Source of the DNA: Altererythrobacter sp. Root672
GTDB taxonomy: Bacteria; Pseudomonadota; Alphaproteobacteria; Sphingomonadales; Sphingomonadaceae
Reading direction: 5' to 3'
NCBI RefSeq assembly: GCF_001427865.1
Contig: NZ_LMHH01000001.1
Span: 1,736,001-1,800,000 of the forward strand
Length of the DNA: 64,000 nucleotides
Shown here: positions 16,559 to 26,608 of the stretch, piece by piece
How positions within the stretch are numbered: position 1 is the first letter of the stretch
Layout of the letters: every line of letters begins with the position of its first letter
The notes under the pieces: model-generated
Database searches by the model: none
Seen by the model: the letters and a program-made list of their open reading frames with translations, nothing else
What the model was told of the DNA's origin: nothing
Program-made: the position numbers and the translations under genes

Positions 16559-17248
16559 ATGACAAATCACCGAATGCCCGCATCAGCCGATCGCGTCGAC
16601 ACCAGTCCCCGCGATTCCTTTCCAGCCGGCGATCGGCCGAGCTGGACCCACGCTGGCGACAGAGCGCAGGTCCACGTGGCCGAATCCCGGCGCGTTGCGG
16701 TCCCGCCGCTGTCCTCGGTCGATCACGTTCGCGGCGATCCGCAAGCGCAACGGGTTCTCATCGAATACGGCGACTACCAGTGCCCGTACTGCGCCCTTGC
16801 CGAGCCCGTCGTGGTCGAAGTCCTTCGGCGGCACAATCGCGGCCTCTTGCAGGCTTTTCGCCATTTCCCCCTCGAGGCGATCCATCCGATGGCCAAGCCT
16901 GCCGCGGAAACGGCGGAGTTCGCCGGAGCCCATGGCGACTTCTGGTCGATGCACGGCGCCCTCATGGCCCATTCGTCCACCCTCAGCCTCCCGGTGATAT
17001 TCAACCTCTCGGCGCTACTCGGCCTCTCCGCCGCCCGGTTGCGCGACGCCCTGTCCGGCGGAGCGTGCGCGGCCAAGGTCAGACGCGATTTTGCGATGGG
17101 TCTCCAGGGCGGGGTGAGGGGCACGCCCACGTTCTTCATCGACGGGGAGCTTTACGAGGGCCCTGTCACCGCCGACGGGCTGAACGCGGCGCTGGACCGG
17201 CCAGCCGGCCTCGTGATCGGGTCGCCGACAATAACCATCCGGACATAG
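16559..17248 (+). CDS. DsbA-family thiol oxidoreductase (CPYC)
   Basis: A 229-residue thioredoxin-fold protein of the DsbA/FrnE-like group. The active site is GDYQCPYC at about residues 77-84, followed by FRHFPLEAIHPMAKPAAETA and the cis-Pro loop GVRGTPTFFIDGELYEG, all diagnostic. No signal peptide is visible; the first 55 residues are polar and unrelated, so a cytoplasmic location is likely, as in the DsbA-like proteins associated with NhaA-type or redox operons. ATG 16559 has GAGGAG upstream. It is followed after 9 nt by the ABM-like gene, and its promoter carries the 16496-16509 operator. Confidence 0.87.
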   Translation: MTNHRMPASADRVDTSPRDSFPAGDRPSWTHAGDRAQVHVAESRRVAVPPLSSVDHVRGDPQAQRVLIEYGDYQCPYCALAEPVVVEVLRRHNRGLLQAFRHFPLEAIHPMAKPAAETAEFAGAHGDFWSMHGALMAHSSTLSLPVIFNLSALLGLSAARLRDALSGGACAAKVRRDFAMGLQGGVRGTPTFFIDGELYEGPVTADGLNAALDRPAGLVIGSPTITIRT

Positions 17249-17257
17249 GAGGTCGGC

Positions 17258-17566
17258 ATGATCCGCTCCGCTCGCTGGATCGAGCTTGTCGCTTGCCCCG
17301 GAAGGGAGCGCGATGTCGCCGCCTTCCTGATCGATGCGCTGCCTGTCGCCCAGCGCGATGAGGGAGTCAGATGCTGGTTCGGAATCCGGCTCGACCACAG
17401 CACATTTGCCATTTTCTATGCCTTCGACAGCGGGGAAGTGGGGGAGGCGCAGTTTTCTGCAGCCTTTGCCGAGGTGCTGAAGGATCGATCGGGAAGCCTG
17501 TTGTCGCAGGAACCGAAGATCCGCAGCGCCGACGTCCTTGCGGCAAAACTTCGGGAGGGCGACTGA
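17258..17566 (+). CDS. ABM-like small protein
   Basis: A 102-residue protein with the layout of the dimeric alpha/beta barrel (antibiotic biosynthesis monooxygenase-like) group: WIELVACPGRERDVAAFLID, then CWFGIRLDHSTFAIFYAFDS and FAEVLKDRSG. No catalytic residue can be assigned. It lies 9 nt downstream of the dsbA-like gene, with GGAGG before the ATG, so they are probably co-transcribed. A related but N-terminally altered copy occurs at 27259-27636, also beside the TrxR-like gene. The gene ends where the remnant of a TrxR-like gene begins on the other strand. Confidence 0.7.
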   Translation: MIRSARWIELVACPGRERDVAAFLIDALPVAQRDEGVRCWFGIRLDHSTFAIFYAFDSGEVGEAQFSAAFAEVLKDRSGSLLSQEPKIRSADVLAAKLREGD

Positions 17567-17900
17567 TATACCCGTCGCCGGCCTCGCTTTCAGTCAGACA
17601 GGCGTGGATTACCCGGACCAGCTGCCTCACCGGCGGCGGCGACCTGCTTGGTCGAGCCACCGAGGTTCCGGGGCGCTCGAGCCCCGCGACAGTCCCGGAG
17701 AGGATCACGAACAGACGGGGCCCCTCTTCACCCGTCGTCGTAACGCGGTCTCCTTTGGCGAAGCGCACGATGCAGCCGAACGCTCTTAGCTTCTCTCGTT
17801 CCTTTTTTCGCGAGAACGGGCAGGATCTGCTCGCGCTTGTCCTCCCCTTGGTAGTCCGGAACGCCATCACCCCTCGCCTGCCACAGACTATCAAAGGCTC
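17567..17900 (-). pseudogene. Deletion remnant of the cNMP/TrxR-like gene
   Basis: On the minus strand this stretch reads parts of the 27535-29196 protein. The N-terminal portion is recognisable (EQILPVLAKK and, in another frame, EKLRAFGCIVRFAKGDRVTT) and so is the extreme C terminus (VRQLVRVIHACLTESEAGD compared with AQLIPIIHSYLEERE). About 450 codons between them are missing and at least one frameshift separates the pieces. Flanking genes match those of the intact copy: ABM-like gene on one side, operator and hsp20 on the other. It is therefore one half of a decayed segmental duplication. Confidence 0.78.
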
Positions 17901-17914
17901 GTTCGATGCCCGGA

Positions 17915-17928
17915 ATGACGATCGTCAA
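17915..17928 (+). promoter_or_regulatory. FNR/FixK-type operator before hsp20
   Basis: ATGACGATCGTCAA lies 63 nt before the hsp20 ATG and also upstream of the TrxR remnant on the other strand. On the plus strand the hexamer at the 21-nt spacing is weak (GGACAA); on the minus strand it reads TGATAG. Confidence 0.75.
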
Positions 17929-17990
17929 GGCGGGGGCGGCGATGGGCGAGGACAACCTGGGTCCCCCATCATGCTTGAAGGAGATCGATC

Positions 17991-18554
17991 ATGGCTACCC
18001 AACTTCCCACGCCGATGCGGCAGCGCGGAAGCCTGCAGAAAATGGCAGTAGACCCGTTGCTCATGGTGCAACGCGACATGGACCGCCTGTTCGGCAATCT
18101 CGTGCGCAGCATGGTCGGCAACGAGGCTGGCAACGGCGAGCTGGCCATGACACCGCGCATCGATGTTCGCCAGACCGATGGCGGCCTCGAGATAGACGCC
18201 GAGTTGCCCGGCGCCGACGAACAGGATGTGGAGGTATCCCTCGACGGTGACGAGCTCACCCTAACCGGCGAGATCAGACGCGAGCGCCAGGACGAGAACA
18301 GCGGCTATCGCCTGGCCGAGCGTCATGTCGGCCGTTTCCGGCGTGTCATCCAATTGCCGTTCGAGCCCGATCCCGACAAGGTCGATGCCGGATTCCGGAA
18401 CGGGCTCCTGACCATAACCATTGCCCAACCGCCGCAGCAGGACCGCGTCAAGCGCATCGTGGTCAATTCCGGCGAGCGCGGGGCATCCGCGTCCCAACAC
18501 GGGGACGACGAGAAGGAGCCGCCGCAAGCCCAGAAAGAAACCGCTGACGCCTGA
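17991..18554 (+). CDS. Small heat-shock protein Hsp20
   Basis: A 187-residue alpha-crystallin-type holdase that binds unfolding proteins without ATP. The N-terminal arm (MATQLPTPMRQRGSLQKMAV) is followed by the alpha-crystallin domain at about 48-145: TPRIDVRQTDGGLEIDAELP, LDGDELTLTGEIRRE, HVGRFRRVIQLPF and the NGLLTITIAQ strand. The acidic, Gln-rich C-terminal tail lacks a clear IxI motif apart from the ITI in the last strand. GAAGGAGATC lies before the ATG at 17991. The 77-residue ORF at 29314-29547 is an internally deleted paralogue. Confidence 0.93.
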   Translation: MATQLPTPMRQRGSLQKMAVDPLLMVQRDMDRLFGNLVRSMVGNEAGNGELAMTPRIDVRQTDGGLEIDAELPGADEQDVEVSLDGDELTLTGEIRRERQDENSGYRLAERHVGRFRRVIQLPFEPDPDKVDAGFRNGLLTITIAQPPQQDRVKRIVVNSGERGASASQHGDDEKEPPQAQKETADA

Positions 18555-18746
18555 CGGTGGCCCAAGCGAGCCCCCCGCCAATCTCGGAGCGATCAGGAAT
18601 CCTCGTGAATCCTGGAAAAGGTGGGGGGAAGCGGGTGCGGCGGCCTCGCGCCCCGATTTCCGCCCTCCTCCGAGAACCCCCCTCCTCCTTTCGCCCGGAA
18701 GGCAGGGTCGTGCCGGAAGTTTGCGCTCGATCTGCTCCCGGGTTCG

Positions 18747-19355
18747 CTACGCATCCATCGTGCGACGACGATGATAGTGCTGGTCCGCGATCAGCGGACG
18801 GCAAATATGCTCGACGGCCGCGATGGTTTCGGCCAGGCGCCGTGCCAGGACATCGTCCGCGTCATCCACCCAGCCGATCGCGTCTTCCCATCGATCCCGT
18901 TCGGTGTCGGAGGCCAGCTGGTCCGGGTCGCGGATGAGGGACTCGGCAGACGACATGACCTCACCATGGATCGCGCGCATTTCCTCGAACGGATGCGACG
19001 AACTCTCTCCGAAATAGGCCATGAAGCGGTACCGGCTCGCCTGGAGCTCGGAGAACAGGGCGCTTTCCTGGGTCAGCCGTTCGATGGGGGAGGCATGCGA
19101 TTGATGGCGCCGATCACGGTCTTCGCCCTGCGGCGCCGAGCCGGGCGGCCGGTCGGGGAGCCGGGCCCAGATCAGCACATCGCGGGCGCGGTAGAACTGG
19201 GCGAGCACGTCTTCGGCCAGTTCGGCCTTGCGCCGCCCGACGATCTCCGCGCGCCAGGCGTCGACACCCCGGATGCCGGCCCACGCGGCAATGATCGTGG
19301 CGAGGCCAGCCATTGCCGTGCCGACAGCGGTCACCCAGTCCGCCGACAACGACAC
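18747..19355 (-). CDS. Membrane-anchored hypothetical protein
   Basis: A 202-residue protein. An N-terminal transmembrane segment (WVTAVGTAMAGLATIIAAWA) is followed by a mostly helical soluble region (GRRKAELAEDVLAQFYRARD, ERLTQESALFSELQASRYRF, WEDAIGWVDDADDVLARRLA). It resembles the small anchored proteins of unknown function common in proteobacteria that start with a single helix and an R-K-rich stretch. No catalytic motif is seen. The minus-strand reading of the operator at 19524-19537, 170 nt upstream, could control it. Confidence 0.65.
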   Translation of the reverse strand: MSLSADWVTAVGTAMAGLATIIAAWAGIRGVDAWRAEIVGRRKAELAEDVLAQFYRARDVLIWARLPDRPPGSAPQGEDRDRRHQSHASPIERLTQESALFSELQASRYRFMAYFGESSSHPFEEMRAIHGEVMSSAESLIRDPDQLASDTERDRWEDAIGWVDDADDVLARRLAETIAAVEHICRPLIADQHYHRRRTMDA

Positions 19356-19523
19356 TCGCGCCCCCTGGTTCTCGAACCCTCGCGCTCCCGGAGCCTCAGC
19401 ATGGCCCTCTCCTTGCGCAGGTGATCACGGCTTCGACCTCTCGCTCGATCTCGCTGCCGGTTGTCATGGCAATCTCCCATTGCGGTGGCGTCCCCCGGCT
19501 AACTTGAGGCGCCCCTTTCCGCC

Positions 19524-19537
19524 TTGACGATCATCAG
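19524..19537 (-). promoter_or_regulatory. FNR/FixK-type operator
   Basis: TTGACGATCATCAG, one change from the palindrome. Read on the minus strand it ends in TCAA and a TTAGCC hexamer follows after 21 nt, directed toward the membrane-anchored protein gene. Confidence 0.6.
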
Positions 19538-19709
19538 GTCTGCGCGCCATCTCGAATTGACGGCCTCCGCTGCCTGACGCGGGCCCAGTCGGTCGTGCGT
19601 GGAGGGCGGCGGGCACCCGGGCAGCCTTTTCGACCATGGTCACCGCCACACTGCACCCGCCCCGCCACAGGGTCGCCCAGGGCGACGCCCCTTCTCGGCC
19701 GCTGAAGGA

Positions 19710-19723
19710 TTGACCGTCGTCAT
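19710..19723 (+). promoter_or_regulatory. FNR/FixK-type operator before luciferase-like operon
   Basis: TTGACCGTCGTCAT, with CAGATT beginning 21 nt later (19745). A ribosome binding site (GAGGAG) and the small ORF at 19779 follow. Confidence 0.65.
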
Positions 19724-19778
19724 GGCGTCCCCGCGCCGGTCAGCCAGATTGTCGCCGTACCACAGAGGAGCGTCGCAG

Positions 19779-19943
19779 ATGCCGCAACACGCGACCCGGC
19801 AGGCCATGCCGCTGGAGATAACGACGCCATTCGCGAGCATCATCTCGTGCCCTGCGCCGCTCGCCACCCGTGAGGCGACAGGGCGCTGGCGCTGCGCTGA
19901 TCCGGCTCCCCATCATCGCGACCGCGAGGAGTCAGTATGCTGA
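19779..19943 (+). CDS. Possible 54-residue leader ORF
   Basis: An ATG at 19779 has GAGGAG 8-9 nt upstream and lies about 24 nt after the predicted transcription start set by the 19710 operator. The product begins MPQHATRQAMPLEITTPFAS and has three Cys residues but no known motif. Its stop codon overlaps the luciferase-like start (ATGCTGA, 19937-19943), compatible with translational coupling. It may be only an accidental open frame. Confidence 0.35.
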   Translation: MPQHATRQAMPLEITTPFASIISCPAPLATREATGRWRCADPAPHHRDREESVC

Positions 19944-20941
19944 AGGCCAACAAAGCCGCGTCGATCGGCGATTCCGCCGGCTTCCGGCGCATGTTCGCGC
20001 CCGGCCAGCTGTCTCTCGGCGTGTTCTTCCCTATCGAGGCCTTCGCGAGGGACGAGCCCGAAATGCGCGACCAGCCGCGCCTCGCCCGCCGCGCTGAGGA
20101 ACTCGGCTTTTCCGGCCTCTGGACGCGAGACGTACCGCTGCGCGACCCCGACTTCGGAGATCTGGGCCAGGTCTACGATCCATGGGTGTGGCTAGGCTCG
20201 ATCGCCGCGCATACGTCGACGATCGCGCTTGCAACCGGCTCGATCATCCTCCCGTTGCGTCACCCGCTCCACACCGCAAAGGCCTCCGCGTCTGTCGACC
20301 GGCTGACCGGCGGGCGCTTCGTCCTCGGCGTCGCCTCCGGCGATCGCCCCATCGAATTTCCGGCATTCGGTGTCGACTGGCACGAGCGGGACGTCCTCTT
20401 TCGCGAAAACCTCGCGGAAATCCGCAAGGTACTCGCGGACGAATATCCGCGCCTCCAGTCGAGCTATGGCACCCTCTCGGGAACGGCGGACCTCGTGCCC
20501 AAGCCCGTCGCTCGCCTGCCGATCCTGATCACCGGGTCGAGCCGGCAGAGCCTTGAGTGGATTGCCGCGCATGCAGACGGCTGGATCACCTATCCCCGCG
20601 ACCTGGCACGACAGGTCGAGCTTGTCGCGAACTGGCGCGCAGCGGTGGAGGTCGCGTCGCCGGGAGTGTTCAAGCCCTTCGTGCAATCGCTCTATCTCGA
20701 TCTCGCCGAACAGCCGGCCGAGCCGCCCCGGCCCCTTCATCTCGGGTTCCGAGCAGGCCGCAACTTCGTGCTCGATTTCCTGAACGAGCTCGCCGGCGCG
20801 GGCGTCAACCACGTCATCCTCAACCTCAAATATGGTCGCCGCGCCGCGGGCGAAGTGCTCGAGGAGCTCGGCGAGGAGGTGGTCCCGCACCTGGGCCAAC
20901 GCGGGCCGACGCTGCCTCTCAAAGCGGCTGCCGTAAGCTAG
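19937..20941 (+). CDS. LLM-class flavin-dependent oxidoreductase
   Basis: A 334-residue bacterial-luciferase-like monooxygenase (TIM barrel, F420 or FMN). Typical elements are LSLGVFFPIEAF near the N terminus, RRAEELGFSGLWTRDVPLRD, TIALATGSIILPLRHPLHTA, KASASVDRLTGGRFVLGVAS and the later PILITGSSRQSLEWIAAHAD. The family member most like it (TIGR03571-type) is of unknown substrate. It is followed after 47 nt by trxC and preceded by an FNR/FixK-type operator, so a role in redox stress is inferred. The ATG at 19937 follows GAGGAG-like purines (GCGAGGAGTC). Confidence 0.87.
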   Translation: MLKANKAASIGDSAGFRRMFAPGQLSLGVFFPIEAFARDEPEMRDQPRLARRAEELGFSGLWTRDVPLRDPDFGDLGQVYDPWVWLGSIAAHTSTIALATGSIILPLRHPLHTAKASASVDRLTGGRFVLGVASGDRPIEFPAFGVDWHERDVLFRENLAEIRKVLADEYPRLQSSYGTLSGTADLVPKPVARLPILITGSSRQSLEWIAAHADGWITYPRDLARQVELVANWRAAVEVASPGVFKPFVQSLYLDLAEQPAEPPRPLHLGFRAGRNFVLDFLNELAGAGVNHVILNLKYGRRAAGEVLEELGEEVVPHLGQRGPTLPLKAAAVS

Positions 20942-20988
20942 ACCGCGAGCCCAGCCACTCCGACCTGCGCCGCATCATGGAGGCCCGG

Positions 20989-21468
20989 ATGTCCGATACA
21001 AGCGGTAGTCGCCCACCGCCAGACGCTGCAGGGATGCTGGTCGTCGCCTGCCCCGTGGACGCGTCGCTGAACCGCGTCCCCCGCGCAAAGCTCGACCGCC
21101 ATCCGAGATGCGGCAGGTGCCTCGCGCTGCTTTTCGAGGGCAAGGCCGTGGTGCTCAATGCCGCGAATTTCGAGACGCACGCGCTCAAGAGCGACCTGCC
21201 CCTCGTGATCGACTTCTGGGCGGAATGGTGCGGTCCCTGCCGGATGATGACGCCCAGCTTCGAGGCGGCAGCGCGGCAGCTCGAGCCGCGAGTGCGGCTC
21301 GGGAAGCTCGACACCGAGGCGGAGCCCGCCCTTGCCGAGCGCTACGGCATTCGCGGCATCCCGAGCATGGTCATGCTCAGGAAGGGACGGGAGATCGCGC
21401 GCACCTCGGGTGCCATGCCGACGTCGGCGATTGTCGCCTGGGTAGAACAAGCCCTGCCCGGGGCCTGA
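20989..21468 (+). CDS. trxC: Thioredoxin 2 (TrxC-like)
   Basis: A 159-residue cytoplasmic thioredoxin with the active site DFWAEWCGPCRMM and the cis-Pro loop GIRGIPSMVMLRKG. TrxC proteins carry an N-terminal zinc finger of two CxxC motifs; here the second pair is intact (HPRCGRC) but the first reads ACPVDASLNRVP, with Asp in place of the second Cys, so zinc binding is probably impaired. The ATG at 20989 follows GGAGGCCCGG; an in-frame ATG at 20977 is possible. It ends the luciferase-like operon, followed by a strong hairpin. Confidence 0.9.
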   Translation: MSDTSGSRPPPDAAGMLVVACPVDASLNRVPRAKLDRHPRCGRCLALLFEGKAVVLNAANFETHALKSDLPLVIDFWAEWCGPCRMMTPSFEAAARQLEPRVRLGKLDTEAEPALAERYGIRGIPSMVMLRKGREIARTSGAMPTSAIVAWVEQALPGA

Positions 21469-21580
21469 CGAAGCGCCGCGTTTCGTCCACGCGTGATCGC
21501 TTTCTTTCCGGGCGGCACAGGTTTCCAGAGCCACCACCGCCTGCTCCACGGCGCCGTCGACACCGATGCTCTCATCGCGC

Positions 21581-21609
21581 GGAAAAGCCGGTCCGGAACC
21601 GGCTTTTCC
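21581..21609 (+). terminator. Hairpin after trxC
   Basis: GGAAAAGCCGGT (21581-21592) pairs perfectly with ACCGGCTTTTCC (21598-21609) around a 5-nt loop, 112 nt after the trxC stop and 63 nt before the dnaK operator. The 12-bp stem separates the two transcription units. Confidence 0.65.
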
Positions 21610-21672
21610 GGCCGCTTCGATAGCCCTGTGAGCGAAGGTCGCGACCGCATCCAGGGCAATACTCGGGAGAAA

Positions 21673-21686
21673 TTGACGATCGTCAG
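21673..21686 (+). promoter_or_regulatory. FNR/FixK-type operator before dnaK
   Basis: TTGACGATCGTCAG with the full palindromic core. GATAGT begins 21 nt after it (21708), which would place the start of transcription about 160 nt before the dnaK ATG. Confidence 0.75.
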
Positions 21687-21880
21687 GGCAATGCCGGGCC
21701 ACCGGCAGATAGTGCGAGGTCCAGCGTTGGAACCGGCAAGTGGAAGCAGAAGTGCGGCGGAGCCGCCGCCGCTTCAGCGCCCCCTGTTCGGCAAAGCGAT
21801 CCGGCGGGACGCGCAGCCCAATCGCGCGATGCCGAGCCGGCACGTCGGAAGGCCGTCCTCGGCAGCAAAGGAACTTGATC

Positions 21881-23773
<1,893 letters not shown>

Positions 23774-23860
23774 GCGCCAGGCCCGACAGTCGTCGACAAG
23801 ACGAGGCTGACACGAGCTCCCTGACCGGTTCGGTTCCGCGCAAAGCGACAGGAGACGGTC

Positions 23861-24448
23861 ATGGCGGATAGGTCCCCGGACAATCGAACACCGTCAGATG
23901 AGACGACTGAAGCGCCGGACATCGCTGGCCTGCAGGCGCAGAATGCATCGTTGCAGGACCGCTTGCTGCGGGCGCTGGCCGATGCCGAAAACGTGCGTCG
24001 GCGAGCCGATCGCACTGCTCACGAGGCACGAAACTACGCGGTCGCCGACCTCGCGCGCGAGCTGCTGACAGTCGTCGACAATCTTCGTCGGGCGATCGAC
24101 GCAGCCGGGGATCCGTCCGGCCCTACCGCAGGTACGGCGTCCCTGGTCGAAGGCATTCGGGCCATCGAGCGTTCGCTGACGACGATGCTCGAACGTGTCG
24201 GGGTCCGCCGGATCGAGGCCAGGGGTGCGGCGTTCGATCCCTCGCGACACGAGGCAATAATGGAGGTCGTTGATCCAGAGCGGGCGCCAGGAAGCGTCGT
24301 CGACGTCATGGAAGACGGTTACACGATCCATGATCGACTGCTGAGACCCGCGAGGGTCTCCGTCACGCGCGGTCGGCCGGCAACGACCGAAGCGGAGGGG
24401 CCGGCCTGGCCCGAGGATCGCGGCTCGTACGCGAACCGGGGCGGGTGA
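23861..24448 (+). CDS. grpE: Nucleotide exchange factor GrpE
   Basis: A 195-residue co-chaperone that releases ADP from DnaK. A long N-terminal coiled coil (LQAQNASLQDRLLRALADAE, NVRRRADRTAHEARNYAVAD) leads into the four-helix and beta domain with FDPSRHEAIMEVVDPERAPG and VMEDGYTIHDRLLRPARVSV, the GrpE signature. It lies 87 nt after dnaK and 48 nt before dnaJ in the same direction. The C-terminal 20 residues (ATTEAEGPAWPEDRGS region) are an extra polar tail. Confidence 0.95.
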   Translation: MADRSPDNRTPSDETTEAPDIAGLQAQNASLQDRLLRALADAENVRRRADRTAHEARNYAVADLARELLTVVDNLRRAIDAAGDPSGPTAGTASLVEGIRAIERSLTTMLERVGVRRIEARGAAFDPSRHEAIMEVVDPERAPGSVVDVMEDGYTIHDRLLRPARVSVTRGRPATTEAEGPAWPEDRGSYANRGG

Positions 24449-24496
24449 TACGGCCGCCCCCGGCGGGGCGGATGAGGAACTCGACAGGAGCAGCCG

Positions 24497-25408
24497 GTGG
24501 CCGACGATCCCTACAAGACGCTGGGCGTGAAGAACGACGCCTCCCAGGAAGACATCCAGAAAGCCTATCGTCGGCGCGCGAAGAAGCTGCACCCCGACCT
24601 CAACCCGGGCGACCGGCAAGCCGAAGAGCAATTCAAGGAGGTCTCCTCGGCCTACGACCTGTTGAGCGATCCGGAAAAGCGCGCCCGCTTCGATCGCGGC
24701 GAAATCGATGCGTCGGGCGCCGAGCGCCCGCAGCAGCGCTACTATCGAGATTTCGGCGAGCGCCGGGCCGGGAACCCCTATGCGAGCAATGCCGGCTTCG
24801 CTGATTTCGCCGACCTTGGCGATCCCGACGATATCATGTCGGCCTTCTTTAGCCGATCCGGTCAGACTGCCCGCAACCGCCGCGGCTCGGATGTGCGATA
24901 CAGTCTCGAGATCGATTTCCTCGACGCGGTCAACGGTGGCTCACGCACGGTAACGCTTCCCGACGGATCGACCCTCGACGTCAAGATCCCGCCCGGCACG
25001 CGCGACGGGCAGGTCCTGCGGTTGCGCGGCAAGGGGCAGCCGGGGTTCGGTGAAGCCCCCCCGGGGGACGCTCTCATCGAGGTGCATGTTCGTCCGCATC
25101 CGCTTTTCCGGCGCGAGGGCGACGACATCCACATCGAGCTGGCTGTGTCGCTGCGCGATGCCGTGCTGGGCGGAAAGTTGCGCGTGCCGACGCCCACGGG
25201 GGCGGTGACGATGACCATCCCCCGGTGGAGCAACACCGGGGAGAAGCTCCGGTTGAAGGGCAAGGGGGTCCTTCGTCCGGGCGGCACCCGAGGCGACGAA
25301 TATGTCACCGTGAAGATCGTCCTGCCCGAGAATCCCGATCCCGACCTCGAGCGGCTCGTGGCGCAGTGGCAACCGCGCGAGCGCGCGAGCCAAGCCGCGG
25401 AGGCATGA
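24497..25408 (+). CDS. DnaJ-family co-chaperone (CbpA-like)
   Basis: A 303-residue J-protein of the type lacking a zinc finger (CbpA/DnaJ class II). The J-domain is at 1-70 with the HPD motif in KKLHPDLNPGD and AYDLLSDPEKRARFDRGEID. A Gly/aromatic linker follows to about 125, then two C-terminal substrate-binding barrels (VTLPDGSTLDVKIPPGTRDG, GGKLRVPTPTGAVTMTIPRW, GDEYVTVKIVLPENPDPDLE). It starts with GTG at 24497 after AGGAG. Its stop codon lies beside the start of the CbpM-like gene. Confidence 0.93.
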   Translation: MADDPYKTLGVKNDASQEDIQKAYRRRAKKLHPDLNPGDRQAEEQFKEVSSAYDLLSDPEKRARFDRGEIDASGAERPQQRYYRDFGERRAGNPYASNAGFADFADLGDPDDIMSAFFSRSGQTARNRRGSDVRYSLEIDFLDAVNGGSRTVTLPDGSTLDVKIPPGTRDGQVLRLRGKGQPGFGEAPPGDALIEVHVRPHPLFRREGDDIHIELAVSLRDAVLGGKLRVPTPTGAVTMTIPRWSNTGEKLRLKGKGVLRPGGTRGDEYVTVKIVLPENPDPDLERLVAQWQPRERASQAAEA

Positions 25409-25410
25409 TC

Positions 25411-25785
25411 ATGGAACGGCGGGAGTTTCTCAACCGAGCGCGCATCGATGCGGATACCCTCGACCTCTGGATCGAGGCGAGCTGGCTCGCCCCGCGGCGC
25501 GCCGGCGGTGAGTGGGCGTTCTCCGAAATCGACCTCGCGCGGACGCAACTGATCCGCGACCTGAGGCAGGACTTCGGCGCCAACGACGAAAGCATCCCGA
25601 TTATCCTCGACCTGGTCGACCAGCTGCATGGTCTGCGCCGCGCTCTTGGGGAGGTGTTGCTGGTGTTACGCGCGCAACCCGCGAACGCGCGCCAACGCTT
25701 CGCGGGGCAACTGCGCGCCCTCAGGCTCGAACGAGACGGGTATGCACGGATCGAACGATCGCGAAGGGCCCTGGACGAGGGCTAG
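25411..25785 (+). CDS. CbpM-like chaperone modulator
   Basis: A 124-residue MerR-HTH-like protein (MERREFLNRARIDADTLDLW, IEASWLAPRRAGGEWAFSEI, RTQLIRDLRQDFGANDESIP, IILDLVDQLHGLRRAL), the form of CbpM that binds the J-domain of CbpA and restrains it. It lies immediately after the CbpA-like gene. Two ATGs are possible: 25405 overlaps the dnaJ stop codon, but 25411 has the better distance from the GGAGG, so I use it. Together with dnaK, grpE and dnaJ it completes a four-gene chaperone operon. Confidence 0.82.
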   Translation: MERREFLNRARIDADTLDLWIEASWLAPRRAGGEWAFSEIDLARTQLIRDLRQDFGANDESIPIILDLVDQLHGLRRALGEVLLVLRAQPANARQRFAGQLRALRLERDGYARIERSRRALDEG

Positions 25786-25861
25786 AGATTGCACGCCGCG
25801 ACACAATGCAATCATTCCCACAGACAGCCGGCTGACGGCGCGCGATGTTCCGCATTGGGAC

Positions 25862-26041
25862 CTATGCGTTGCGATTGTGGGCGGGCCGAGCCCGGCGCTT
25901 CGTCCTGTTCGGGTTCTCGTATTCAGCCTCATCGATTTCCGGCCCTGACGTCCAGGCGGGGGGATCGCTCGCAGGAAAGGATTCGAGGTCCGCCTCTTCC
26001 ACGCGGTCGATGCGCCCCGCCTTCTTTCGATTGCTTGTCAT
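25862..26041 (-). CDS. Small acidic ESFPASDPPAW-type protein
   Basis: A 59-residue ORF beginning MTSNRKKAGRIDRVEEADLE and then SFPASDPPAWTSGPEIDE. The segment E-S-F-P-A-S-D-P-P-A-W is characteristic of very common small proteins of alphaproteobacteria whose function is unknown. The ATG lies 10 nt downstream of the DsbA-like stop codon, so it is the third cistron of the peroxiredoxin operon. It is missed by ordinary ORF calling because of its size. Confidence 0.72.
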   Translation of the reverse strand: MTSNRKKAGRIDRVEEADLESFPASDPPAWTSGPEIDEAEYENPNRTKRRARPAHNRNA

Positions 26042-26050
26042 GGCTCGACT

Positions 26051-26608
26051 TCACCGACCAATGCTGAGGTTCGGCGCATGGGCCTTCTGGGCAACGGCGG
26101 CGAGCGCGGCGATGAGGGCCGGGGCGGTGTAGGATCCGTCGTGCCGGTTGCCGTTGACGAAGAAACAGGGCGTGCCGTTCACGCCGCTGCGGACTCCGCT
26201 GAGGAAATCGGCCTCGACCTTTGGCGCATAGCGGCCTTGCTCGAGCGCGTGGCGAAGCTCGGTCACGTCCAGCCTCAGCTGGCGTGCAAGCGTGAACAGC
26301 AGCGCCCCCGACAGCTGATGCCCGTTGGCATAGATAGCCGAGTGCATCTCCCAGAACACGCCATGAGCCGCGGCGAATTCGGCGCATTGTGCGGCGGGTT
26401 TTGCCAGGGGATGCATGGTCGAGATCGGGAAGTGCCGGTAGGCGTACCGGAGCTCCCGCCCGAAATGACCGAGGACCTGCTCGACCTCGGGCCACGCGGC
26501 CTGGCAGTGCGGGCACTGATAGTCACCATATTCGACAAGCGTTACCGGAGCGTCGGGGGGCCCGATGACGTGATCGCGGTCGTCGATGGGAAAGCGCAGG
26601 TCAGACAT
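26051..26608 (-). CDS. DsbA-family thiol oxidoreductase (CPHC)
   Basis: A 185-residue thioredoxin-fold protein with the active site EYGDYQCPHCQAAWPEVEQV, the FRHFP-like strand YAYRHFPISTMHPLAKPAAQ and the cis-Pro loop GVNGTPCFFVNGNRHDGSY. There is no signal peptide, as in the dsbA-like gene at 16559; the two proteins are related but have different active-site dipeptides (PH here, PY there). The start overlaps the peroxiredoxin stop by 8 nt (ATGTCTGA). Coupling to a peroxiredoxin suggests that it reduces or uses that enzyme's disulfide. Confidence 0.87.
   Translation of the reverse strand: MSDLRFPIDDRDHVIGPPDAPVTLVEYGDYQCPHCQAAWPEVEQVLGHFGRELRYAYRHFPISTMHPLAKPAAQCAEFAAAHGVFWEMHSAIYANGHQLSGALLFTLARQLRLDVTELRHALEQGRYAPKVEADFLSGVRSGVNGTPCFFVNGNRHDGSYTAPALIAALAAVAQKAHAPNLSIGR

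Larger units (their letters stand above)
19356..19778. other. Non-coding stretch with two operators
   Basis: This 423-nt region between the divergent membrane-protein gene and the luciferase-like operon contains two TTGA-N6-TCA sites (19524 and 19710). Open frames in it have no family features and are not called. Confidence 0.5.
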
